From CAJQPP01 sp041747075 (GTDB lineage: Bacteria; Planctomycetota; Planctomycetia; Pirellulales; Pirellulaceae), in NCBI GenBank assembly GCA_041747075.1, contig JBGTFW010000192.1, positions 1 to 6,841 of the forward strand: DNA of 6,841 nucleotides, in the 5' to 3' direction. Position 1 is the stretch's first letter; each line of letters starts with the position of its first letter. This document shows positions 1 through 6,070 of the stretch, one piece after another. The position numbers were made by a program, and so were the translations under genes. Below the pieces are notes generated by a model. It had not been told where the DNA came from. It made no database searches and saw only the letters and a list, made by a program, of their open reading frames with translations.

Positions 1-2
1 TG

Positions 3-1874
3 GAACAGCGCGGATGTCAGGTTCGTTGTTTGGCTCGGCGACCGGAGTTTTTGCAGTCGCGCGTCGGTCCTCAGACCGAAGTCGTCGCCGGGGATGTGTT
101 GCAGCCGGAGTCGCTGAACACGGCGCTCGCGGGCGTTGAAACGGCGTTCTATCTGGTGCATTCGATGGGCTCGGGCAAAGACTTCGAGGACGAAGATCGC
201 ATTGCCGCTCGCAACTTTGCCGAGGCCGCCCGGCATAACGGCGTGCGGCGCATCGTCTATCTCGGCGGTTTGGGCGAGGAGCAGCAGCAACTCTCCAAGC
301 ATCTGCGCAGCCGGCAAGAGGTCGGACAAATCTTGCGCGAGTCGGGCGCGCAAGTCATCGAGTTTCGCGCGTCGATCGTGATCGGTTCCGGCAGTCTGTC
401 GTTTGAGTTGATTCGTGCGCTGGTCCAAAAGCTGCCGGTCATGATTTGCCCGAAATGGGTTTCGACACCTACGCAACCGATCGCGATTGAAGACCTGTTG
501 AGTTATCTATTGGCCGCGATGGATTTGCCCAACGGGCCGAGCGACATTTTTGAGATCGGCGGTCCCGATCAAGTCTCGTACGGCGAAATCATGCAAGAGT
601 ACGCGCGGCAGCGCGGGTTGAAACGCTGGATGATCTCGGTCCCATTTCTCTCGCCGCGTCTGTCGAGCTTGTGGTTGGGATTGGTGACTCCGGTGTATGC
701 CCGCGTTGGCCGCAAGCTGGTCGATAGCCTGAAGAATCCGACCGTCGTCACAAACTCACACGCATCGGACGTATTCACGATTCGGCCGCGCGGCGTTCGT
801 GATGCCATCGCGCGAGCGCTCGTCAACGAAGACCACGAACTCACGGCCACACGCTGGTCCGACGCGCTCAGCTCTTCGGGCAGACCGAAGCGTTGGGGCG
901 GAATCCGATTCGGAACGCGGCTGGTCGATTCTCGCGAACTTGAGGTCGGTGTTCCCGTCGAAGCCGCATTCGCTCCGATTCAACGGATCGGCGGCCAAAC
1001 AGGCTGGTACTACGGCGACTGGATGTGGCGACTGCGCGGTTGGCTCGATTTGCTCGTCGGTGGAGTCGGCTTGCGGCGCGGTCGGCGTGACCCGGTCGAA
1101 CTGCGAGTCGGCGATCCCGTCGATTGCTGGCGAGTCGAATCGTTGGAACCGAATCGCCGTCTGCGTTTGCTCGCCGAGATGAATCTTCCCGGCCGGGCGT
1201 GGCTCGAATTTGAAGTCGAGCCGACGAACCGCGGTTCGCGCATTCGACAGACGGCCGTCTTCGATCCAGTTGGCCTGACCGGTTTGGCCTATTGGTACAC
1301 GATCTATCCGCTCCACGAATTTGTCTTTGGTGGCATGTTGAGCGGAATCGCCAACACGGCTGGCCGATCAATCGAACCTGCGACGACGTGGCGACCGACC
1401 GTGCTTCGACAAGTGATGGTTTTGATTGGCTTCATCGCGGTTTGCTTCGCCTCGGCTGGATTGGGAGCAGCGGCGACATCAACATCCGTCGGCGGCTGGT
1501 ATCAAACGCTGACCAAACCAAGTTGGAATCCGCCCGACTGGCTGTTCGGCCCTGTCTGGACGGCGCTGTTCTTGATGATGGCCGTCGCCGCGTGGCTCGT
1601 ATGGCGCGGCCACGGATGGAGAGCCGCTCGAACGGCGTTGACGTGGTTTGGCATTCAAATCGCGCTCAACGTGCTCTGGTCGTTTCTCTTCTTCGGAATG
1701 CAACGCCCCGGACTCGCTTTTGCCGAGATCGTCGCGCTGTGGCTCTCCATCGTTGCCACCTGCCTCGCATTTCAGGCCAAATCCAACACTGCCGCGTTGA
1801 TGCTGGCTCCGTATCTGGCATGGACGTCATTCGCCGTCATCCTGAACTTTGCGATTTGGAGATTGAACTCATGA
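3..1874 (+). CDS. SDR / DUF2867 / TspO fusion protein, 5' partial
   Basis: The frame is open from the first complete codon (nt 3), and the sequence before the first possible start (TTG at 30) already reads like the second strand of a Rossmann fold (CQVRCLARRPEFL). The true start, with the GxxGxxG dinucleotide motif, therefore lies before the window. About 623 residues are visible. Residues 1-270 are an atypical SDR/NmrA-like NAD(P)-binding domain, with GDVLQPESL, FYLVHSMGSG and RRIVYLGGLG as landmarks. Residues about 300-450 match the DUF2867 domain that usually follows this SDR type (GWYYGDWMWRLRGWLD, YWYTIYPLHEFVF). Residues about 470-620 form a full TspO/MBR domain of five hydrophobic segments, with the family signatures LTKPSWNPPDWLFGPVWT, ALNVLWSFLFFG and PYLAWTSFAVILNFAIWRLN. 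TspO proteins are membrane proteins that bind porphyrins and related ligands. The ferrochelatase gene 103 bp downstream fits a tetrapyrrole or redox-stress role, but the substrate of the SDR part is unknown. Confidence 0.9.
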   Translation, partial: EQRGCQVRCLARRPEFLQSRVGPQTEVVAGDVLQPESLNTALAGVETAFYLVHSMGSGKDFEDEDRIAARNFAEAARHNGVRRIVYLGGLGEEQQQLSKHLRSRQEVGQILRESGAQVIEFRASIVIGSGSLSFELIRALVQKLPVMICPKWVSTPTQPIAIEDLLSYLLAAMDLPNGPSDIFEIGGPDQVSYGEIMQEYARQRGLKRWMISVPFLSPRLSSLWLGLVTPVYARVGRKLVDSLKNPTVVTNSHASDVFTIRPRGVRDAIARALVNEDHELTATRWSDALSSSGRPKRWGGIRFGTRLVDSRELEVGVPVEAAFAPIQRIGGQTGWYYGDWMWRLRGWLDLLVGGVGLRRGRRDPVELRVGDPVDCWRVESLEPNRRLRLLAEMNLPGRAWLEFEVEPTNRGSRIRQTAVFDPVGLTGLAYWYTIYPLHEFVFGGMLSGIANTAGRSIEPATTWRPTVLRQVMVLIGFIAVCFASAGLGAAATSTSVGGWYQTLTKPSWNPPDWLFGPVWTALFLMMAVAAWLVWRGHGWRAARTALTWFGIQIALNVLWSFLFFGMQRPGLAFAEIVALWLSIVATCLAFQAKSNTAALMLAPYLAWTSFAVILNFAIWRLNS

Positions 1875-1907
1875 TCTTCGTTTCGGCGACCCTGGCAACT
1901 GCATCGT

Positions 1908-1923
1908 TCGGACGAAAGTCCGA
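1908..1923 (+). other. GAAA-tetraloop hairpin between the TspO fusion gene and hemH
   Basis: TCGGAC GAAA GTCCGA is a perfect 6-bp stem closed by a GNRA tetraloop. It lies 34 bp after the upstream stop and 54 bp before the hemH start. No T tract follows, so it is not a classical terminator. It could stabilise or process an operon mRNA, or be chance. Confidence 0.3.
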
Positions 1924-1977
1924 TCGGAAGTCGGATGATGAACTCGGTACAAGACTTCTTTGATAAAGAGAACTGTT

Positions 1978-3010
1978 ATGTCCCAAACATTTGACGCACT
2001 GTTGCTGGTGTCTTTTGGCGGTCCAGAATGCCGAGAAGACGTGATGCCGTTTTTGGAAAACGTCACTCGCGGCAAGAATGTCCACCGCGAGCGACTGACA
2101 GAAGTTGCCGAACACTATTACCACTTCGGTGGTGCCAGTCCGATCAACCAGCAGAATCGCGAACTCATCGCCGCACTGAGTGCGGAATTGTCGGAACATG
2201 GTTGCCGTCTGCCGATCTATTGGGGCAACCGCAATTGGCATCCGTTGCTCCCGGACGCGATTCGCCAAATGCGCGACGATGGCGTACAGCGAGCACTGGC
2301 TTTCGTCACCTCGGCGTTCAGCTCGTATTCCGACTGCCGTCAGTATCGCGAGGACATCGAACGCGCGCGCATGGGGTTGGTCCCGCTGCTCCGCCGGTCG
2401 TGAAACTGCGACCATTTTTCAATCATCCGGGCTTCATTGAGGCCGTTGCCGATCGGGTCCAAGAGTCGCTCGCAGATGTTTCGCGGCATCACCTCGCTAA
2501 GACCCAACTTGTTTTTACAGCCCACAGCATCCCGATTGCGATGGCGAACGGCTGCCAATACGCGGCGCAGTTGCACGAGGCATGCTCGTTGGTTGCCGAT
2601 CGCGTCGGGGGATTTGCCGTGGTCATTGGCATACCAGAGCCGCAGTGGAGCGCCGGGCCAGCCCTGGCTGGAACCAGACATCGGTGATTGGCTCCGTGAG
2701 TTCTCCCGACAGGACGAACGGACGCACGTTGTCGTGATCCCGATCGGTTTCCTTTCGGATCATGTGGAAGTCCTGTTTGACCTCGACCATGAAGCCAAAG
2801 CCATCGCCAACGCATGCGGCTTGCAGTTGATACGAGCCGGGACTGTCGGAACACATCCGCGTTTCGTCCGTATGATTCGCGAATTGATGAGCGAGCAAAT
2901 CAATGGATTACCGCCACAATCGCTCGGTGTGCTCGGTCCCAACCCGGACGTCTGCCCAGAAACATGCTGCCTTTCTGGACGTCCCGTGCGGCCCATCGCT
3001 TCGGTGCGCA
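1978..3010 (+). pseudogene. hemH: Ferrochelatase, broken by two frameshifts and lacking its normal stop
   Basis: Ferrochelatase inserts Fe2+ into a porphyrin in the last steps of haem synthesis. I chose ATG 1978 because AAAGAG sits just upstream and the family N-terminus follows (FDALLLVSFGGPE). Matching segments lie in different frames. The first frame carries EHYYHFGGASPIN, IYWGNRNWHP and SAFSSYSDCRQYREDIERAR, then stops at 2401-2403 after 141 residues. From about 2373 the match continues one frame back (VGPAAPPVVKLRPFFNHPGF, then TAHSIP with the catalytic-type His at about residue 183). From about 2610 it returns to the first frame (LPWSLAYQSRSGAPGQPWLE, PIGFLSDHVE, DVCPETCC). The shifts fit loss of one G at 2373-2376 and gain of one G at 2607-2611. 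The reconstructed length, about 344 residues, is normal. The end is approximate: the frame runs on to 3330 into sequence antisense to a terminase gene. The SFGGPE and ENVTRG style resembles actinobacterial and planctomycete enzymes. Sequencing error is a real alternative to true decay. Confidence 0.85.
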
Positions 3011-3035
3011 TGACTCTGGCCGACATGACCTGGGG

Positions 3036-3365
3036 TTGCAGCCCGGCGATTCCCGCCGCCGTGTCGTCGTCGATTTCGCCGATTGGTTTCAGGTTGCCGT
3101 CGTCGCCGTATAATTGGCGGACGTCGAAGAAGGCGATCCTCGCAAGCTCCGCGACCACCCGTTCCGCCGTGACCCCCAGCCGGTCAGTCGTCGCCGCGCT
3201 CAGCGATTGCAGCTCGTCCTGGACGTTAGCGCGGGTTAACATCCGCGACGCCGTTTGGGTAGCGGCACGCGGGGAATACCCGGCACGTATCGCGGCTTGT
3301 TTACCGTTCCAGTCGACCAGATATTCCTGACAAAACCGCCGCTGTTTTTCATTCAATTTAGCCAT
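3036..3365 (-). pseudogene. Phage terminase small subunit, C-terminally truncated
   Basis: The terminase small subunit recognises phage DNA and starts its packaging by the large subunit. ATG at 3365 is preceded by AGGAG at a 6-nt gap. The protein opens with MAKLNEKQRRFCQEYLVD, followed by KQAAIRAGYSPRAATQTASR, which is the helix-turn-helix region typical of Terminase_2 family small subunits. It continues through VTAERVVAELARIAFFDVR and DGNLKPIGEIDDDTAAGIAG. After about residue 110 the family resemblance stops and the frame reads into the antisense of the hemH 3' end, remaining open to 2760. The usual C-terminal third, about 40-60 residues, is missing. No large subunit, portal or capsid gene is nearby, so this is an isolated prophage relic. 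It lies convergent to and abutting hemH. Confidence 0.8.
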
Positions 3366-3411
3366 CCGTGGCTCCTGAAAACTGGCATGGAAGCCGAAAC
3401 AAGACTCAGTC

Positions 3412-3541
3412 GCATGTCGACCGTTCGGGGACGCCCGCCTTTCTTGTTCGGCCGGTAACGGGGAAGCATGGCCTCGATCAACTCCCATTGTTCGTCGGTA
3501 AGATCACTGGGATACCGTTTGCGCGTTTCGTCCGACATCAT
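3412..3541 (-). pseudogene. IS5-type transposase, N-terminal fragment
   Basis: Reading leftwards from ATG 3541 (or ATG 3538), with AAAGGAG directly upstream, the sequence encodes KRYPSDLTDEQWELIEAMLP then KGGRPRTVDMR. This is the standard opening of IS5-family transposases (the DUF4096-type N-terminal region). After RTVDMR, at about residue 43, the family consensus (which continues roughly as a hydrophobic NAIFYVLRTGCQWR block) is replaced by unrelated residues, and a stop follows at 3353-3355. Only the N-terminal region survives; the DDE catalytic domain is absent. The cut end lies about 45 bp upstream of the terminase start, so the two relics are tandem on the minus strand. I could not identify the terminal inverted repeats of the element with confidence. 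Confidence 0.75.
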
Positions 3542-3767
3542 GCACTCCTTTGCTGGAAAAGCACGAATTGTCCCCGTTTTCCCGCGTTTCAGGCAACATC
3601 AGTTTTCGGATAGGCACTTAGCTTTTCAACGAGCAAAATCGCTGTAGAATAGCCGACAACAATCAAGAGTTCTTACCGCTTTGCGCTCTGGATAGAATTT
3701 TCGTTGAGGACAAGCGTGCGTGTGGATCTGTCTCTCGACAGCTAGGGACTAAACAATAGGTAGCAAA
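3542..3767. other. Intergenic region between the IS fragment and formate dehydrogenase
   Basis: No gene is seen in these 226 bp. The left part should hold the outer end of the truncated IS. It contains GAATTGTCCCCGTTTTCCC, reminiscent of repetitive extragenic palindrome-like sequences, although no partner copy is visible here. From about 3620 the composition becomes more AT-rich, like the formate dehydrogenase gene, which suggests that the transferred segment begins near here. A small perfect hairpin (CTGTC TCTC GACAG, 3728-3741) lies 26 bp before the fdh start. Confidence 0.5.
3623..3698 (+). promoter_or_regulatory. Candidate promoters for formate dehydrogenase
   Basis: Two sigma70-like candidates share a TAGAAT -10 box. 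One is TTTTCA (3623-3628), 16 bp, TAGAAT (3645-3650). The other is TTCTTA (3670-3675), 17 bp, TAGAAT (3693-3698). The -35 boxes are weak. Either would give a leader of roughly 65-110 nt containing the 3728-3741 hairpin. These are pattern matches only. Confidence 0.25.
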
Positions 3768-4985
3768 ATGAGTAAAAAAAACCAAAAGGTCGTCTGCGTC
3801 TTGTACGCTGATCCGGTAGATGGTTATCCGCCAAAATATGCCCGCGACGGAATTCCCGAACTACCTCGTTACCCCGATGGACAATCAATGCCATCACCTG
3901 AGGCCATCGATTTTAAGCCTGGGGAACTTCTTGGATGTGTTTCTGGAGAACTCGGTCTAAGAAAATTCATAGAAGACCGCGGCCATGCACTGGTTGTAAC
4001 TTCCGATAAAGATGGACCAGATTGCACGTTAGAAAAGGAACTTGTTGATGCCGACGTTGTTATTTCACAACCGTTTTGGCCAGCTTACATAACTGCAGAA
4101 CGAGTTGCCAAATCGCCAAAACTAAGATTGGCCATTACAGCGGGTATTGGTTCCGACCACGTGGATCTCCAAACCGCAATCGATAACGGTATCACGGTAA
4201 CCGAGGTTACGTTTTGTAATAGTATCAGTGTGTCCGAGCATGTTGTCATGATGATATTGAGCCTCGTTCGGAATTACATTCCATCCTACAACTGGGTGAT
4301 CAAGGGTGGATGGAACATCTCTGATTGTGTTTCGAGATCCTATGATGTTGAAGGAATGCATGTCGGTACTGTTGCAGCGGGTCGAATTGGTTTGGCAGTG
4401 CTAAAACGTATGAATCCTTTCGACGTCAAGCTGCATTATGTTGATCGGCACAGACTCCCAGCGGAAGTGGAAAAAGAACTTGCCTTGACGTTTCACGATA
4501 GCGTTGAGTCGATGGTTAAGGTCTGCGACGTCGTGACAATCAATTGTCCGCTGCATCCCGAGACGGAGCATCTTTTCGATGAACAGATGATTGGTAAGAT
4601 GAAGCGTGGAGCCTATCTTATCAATACCGCGCGTGGAAAAATCTGTGACCGCAATGCAGTCGCAAAAGCACTGGAGACTGGTCAATTGGCAGGTTATGCC
4701 GGGGACGTGTGGTTTCCGCAGCCGGCACCTAACGACCATCCGTGGCGAACAATGCCAAACCATGGAATGACCCCACATACATCGGGAACTTCGCTTGCAG
4801 CTCAAGCACGGTACGCTGCCGGCGTGAGGGAAATACTGGAATGTTGGTTCGACGATAAGCCGATAAGAGACGAATATCTGATCGTAGAAGGCGGACAACT
4901 CGCGGGAGCCGGAGCCCATTCGTATAGCGAGGGCAATGCAACCGGAGGATCTGAGGAAGCTGCCAAATTCAAAGCAGGCACATAA
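3768..4985 (+). CDS. fdh: NAD-dependent formate dehydrogenase
   Basis: This cytoplasmic enzyme oxidises formate to CO2 and reduces NAD+ to NADH without metal cofactors. It belongs to the D-2-hydroxyacid dehydrogenase superfamily. The 405-residue length and nearly every block match the enzyme of methylotrophic Pseudomonas with a constant offset: DPVDGYP, VSGELGLRK, VISQPFWPAY, TAGIGSDHVD, CNSISVSEHVVMMILSLVRN, GTVAAGRIG, NTARGK, AGDVWFPQPAP, DHPWRTMP, and GNATGGSEEAAKFK at the C-terminus. Residues corresponding to known functional ones are present: Ile127 and Asn151 (formate binding), Asp226 (preference for NAD over NADP), Cys260, Arg289, Asp313, Gln318, His337, Ser339 and Gly340. The ATG at 3768 has only a weak upstream AGGTAG, but the N-terminus aligns from there. 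Codons favour A/T (GAA, AAA, ATT, AAT) more than the flanking genes, which suggests horizontal acquisition. An A8 run covers codons 3-5. No other C1 gene is adjacent. Confidence 0.97.
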   Translation: MSKKNQKVVCVLYADPVDGYPPKYARDGIPELPRYPDGQSMPSPEAIDFKPGELLGCVSGELGLRKFIEDRGHALVVTSDKDGPDCTLEKELVDADVVISQPFWPAYITAERVAKSPKLRLAITAGIGSDHVDLQTAIDNGITVTEVTFCNSISVSEHVVMMILSLVRNYIPSYNWVIKGGWNISDCVSRSYDVEGMHVGTVAAGRIGLAVLKRMNPFDVKLHYVDRHRLPAEVEKELALTFHDSVESMVKVCDVVTINCPLHPETEHLFDEQMIGKMKRGAYLINTARGKICDRNAVAKALETGQLAGYAGDVWFPQPAPNDHPWRTMPNHGMTPHTSGTSLAAQARYAAGVREILECWFDDKPIRDEYLIVEGGQLAGAGAHSYSEGNATGGSEEAAKFKAGT

Positions 4986-5047
4986 ACTAAATGGTCGATT
5001 AGCCCGGGTATTGCCTTGGTGACGGCCTGGCAAGGAACAGTAAGTTC

Positions 5048-5386
5048 GTGGTCAGCGATGAGTCGGCAAATCTGCGCGAGGAGATTATTCCCTACCTGGT
5101 ATACCGTCCTTGCGGCGAGCAGATGGAATGCGCCGTGTGGACGCTCGCCGAAGGTCATAAGGCCCTGGCGCTATTCTTGTCGCAAGAAAGCGCGGAGGCG
5201 TACGTCAAAGCAATTGATCTGGGGTCGGGCTGGAAGATATTATGCCCTGCCAGGGTCGACCTGCTGGAGATCCTCAAACAATCAACATCCGCCGGCATTT
5301 TCCTGGCGGCGCTCGATCCCGATGATAAGAAGGCCAAACGGCTATTCGACTTGCGCGAAGTGGTGAAGACGACGGACGAGGAGTAA
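5048..5386 (+). CDS. Small conserved-looking protein of unknown function
   Basis: This encodes 112 residues from a GTG start, chosen because AAGGAA lies 10 bp upstream and the stop at 5039-5044 region closes the neighbouring frames; no ATG in this frame occurs before codon 26. I do not recognise the family with certainty. The pattern is a compact alpha/beta protein with a short polar N-terminus, a strand-like MECAVWTL, ALALFLSQESAEAYVKAI (strand then helix), GWKILCPARVDLLEILKQS (strand then helix), AGIFLAALDPDDKKAKRLFD, and an acidic tail. The order 'value in a threshold, helix, GWxxxxP, helix, DPD' is loosely reminiscent of SseB N-terminal-like proteins. No membrane segment or signal peptide is seen. 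GC-rich codons are unlike those of the adjacent fdh gene, so it probably does not belong to the same transferred segment. It converges on the next gene with a gap of only 6 bp. Confidence 0.7.
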   Translation: MVSDESANLREEIIPYLVYRPCGEQMECAVWTLAEGHKALALFLSQESAEAYVKAIDLGSGWKILCPARVDLLEILKQSTSAGIFLAALDPDDKKAKRLFDLREVVKTTDEE

Positions 5387-5392
5387 GACCGC

Positions 5393-5623
5393 TCAACCAA
5401 AAAACGAACTCCCGCACGCAACCAAAATGAAAGGACAATCTATGCCAAGGCTAACGCGGCGGCGTCGATCGCGCTGAGCTTTGGGCGTGGCCTTGCCCTT
5501 CGACGCGGTGCGCGTCGTCTTCTTCGCCGCCGGCTTCGTGGTCGATGCCTTCTTCGGCGCGGCCTTCTTTGTCGAGGCCTTGCGGGACGCGGTTTTCTTC
5601 GTGGTGGTCTTCTTCGTTGCCAT
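5393..5623 (-). pseudogene. Histone-like Lys/Ala-rich protein, truncated HARE-HTH gene
   Basis: ATG 5623 is preceded by AAGGAG at a 7-nt gap. The first 55 or so residues are a very basic, disordered tail of Lys, Ala and Thr in short near-repeats (MATKKTTTKKTASRK, KKAAPKKAS, AAKKTTRTASKGK), as in bacterial histone H1-like DNA-binding proteins. In the actual frame it ends, after KAQRDRRRR, with a 20-residue tail of no recognisable character. In a neighbouring frame the codons from 5478 down to 5443 read LSAIDAAALALA before TAG at 5440-5442. This closely resembles the start of the HARE-HTH domain (about KKLSALDAAAKVLAE) that follows such tails in planctomycetes. I infer that the domain was frameshifted near 5479 and then deleted. 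The encoded basic tail may still be made and bind nucleic acid. The alternative is a genuine short basic protein of 76 residues. Confidence 0.65.
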
Positions 5624-5668
5624 GATCAGGCTCCTTACGTTGGTCGATGGTTGGGCCGCCATCATCAG

Positions 5669-5706
5669 GCGGCGGGAACCACCCGCCGCGACGCCCTCGC
5701 GGGCGT
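5669..5706. terminator. Two tandem hairpins upstream of the histone-like gene
   Basis: GCGGCGGG (5669-5676), loop AACCA and CCCGCCGC (5682-5689) form a perfect 8-bp stem. Directly after it, ACGCCC (5691-5696), loop TCGC and GGGCGT (5701-5706) form a 6-bp stem followed by TTTCGGCTTT on the plus strand. On the minus strand they lie 7 bp after the stop of the 5714-5820 fragment and 46 bp before the histone-like start. They could therefore end transcription of that fragment, although no long U tract follows on that strand. Confidence 0.4.
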
Positions 5707-5713
5707 TTCGGCT

Positions 5714-5820
5714 TTAGTAGGCAACTTCCCAGGCCCGCTTCGATCCGTAGCAGCGCTGCTGGCCTTCGACGATGAAGACCACGTTGTCTTCGTCCTCGCC
5801 GTCGTCGGGCCCAGCGGACG
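5714..5820 (-). pseudogene. C-terminal fragment of an unidentified small protein
   Basis: On the minus strand, codons from about 5809 down to the TAA at 5714-5716 read DDGEDEDNVVFIVEGQQ followed by RCYGSKRAWEVAY. This is well-composed protein-like sequence with GC-rich third positions. No ATG is available before the frame closes at 5825-5827; only a GTG at 5782 is possible, which would give 22 residues. I take it as the 3' end of a gene that lost its start at a junction near 5815-5825. The family is not recognised. It is too short to exclude chance. Confidence 0.4.
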
Positions 5821-5997
5821 ACGATCATCGAGCATTTGCGGACGGCACAGGAGGCGGCCACCGATGGGAAACGCTGTACGCGATGCGATTGGCGGAACTG
5901 GCGGGACGACCCGCCAAAGGATGGCCGCATCCGCACGACCTGCGGAAAATGCGGACGATTTATCGGATACCGACCCGCGGAGCCGGGGATGGCTTGA
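5812..5997 (+). CDS. Small zinc-ribbon protein, 5' end unclear or truncated
   Basis: This frame reads TIIEHLRTAQEAATDGKR, then CTRCDWRNWRDDPPKDGR, then IRTTCGKCGRFIGYRP, and stops at 5995-5997. Two CxxC pairs 24 residues apart, the second within a C-G-K-C-G-R-F-I-G pattern, make a one-zinc ribbon very likely. A predicted helix precedes it. No ATG or GTG exists in frame after the stop at 5773-5775. The only candidate start is TTG 5836, without a ribosome binding site, so the gene has probably lost its start. It lies 73 bp upstream of the integrase on the same strand. Small ribbon or excisionase-like proteins often accompany integrases, so a role in the same mobile element is plausible. It could be DNA- or RNA-binding; the exact function is unknown. 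Confidence 0.55.
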   Translation, partial: QRTTIIEHLRTAQEAATDGKRCTRCDWRNWRDDPPKDGRIRTTCGKCGRFIGYRPAEPGMA

Positions 5998-6070
5998 GGT
6001 CTTGGCGAAAACGAGCAAACTGTCCACTGTGCCCCAGCGACGGGGTGACCAGATTTGGAGAACGAACGAA

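Noticed and set aside
756..1371. Long minus-strand frames opposite the SDR/DUF2867 region
   Set aside because: They are Arg/Ser-rich, have no recognisable motif, and lie wholly antisense to a well-supported domain; GC-rich coding sequence commonly leaves such open antisense frames.
1292..1963. A plus-strand frame overlapping the TspO domain and its tail after 1871, with a possible 30-codon ATG start at 1871 overlapping the stop as ATGA
   Set aside because: The part inside the TspO domain is a frame shadow. The 30-codon tail has no family resemblance and no ribosome binding site of its own.
3010..3330. Continuation of the hemH frame to a stop at 3330 as a C-terminal extension
   Set aside because: This stretch is the antisense of a recognisable terminase gene, so it is readthrough past a junction, not a real domain.
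4401..5158. Minus-strand frames opposite the formate dehydrogenase 3' half and the following gene
   Set aside because: Antisense to a gene with complete family conservation; no motif or ribosome binding site supports them.
5864..6070. Upstream extension of the integrase frame to ATG 5864
   Set aside because: The frame is open, but it overlaps the zinc-ribbon gene in another frame, and conserved integrase sequence begins at MASLYKK (6071).
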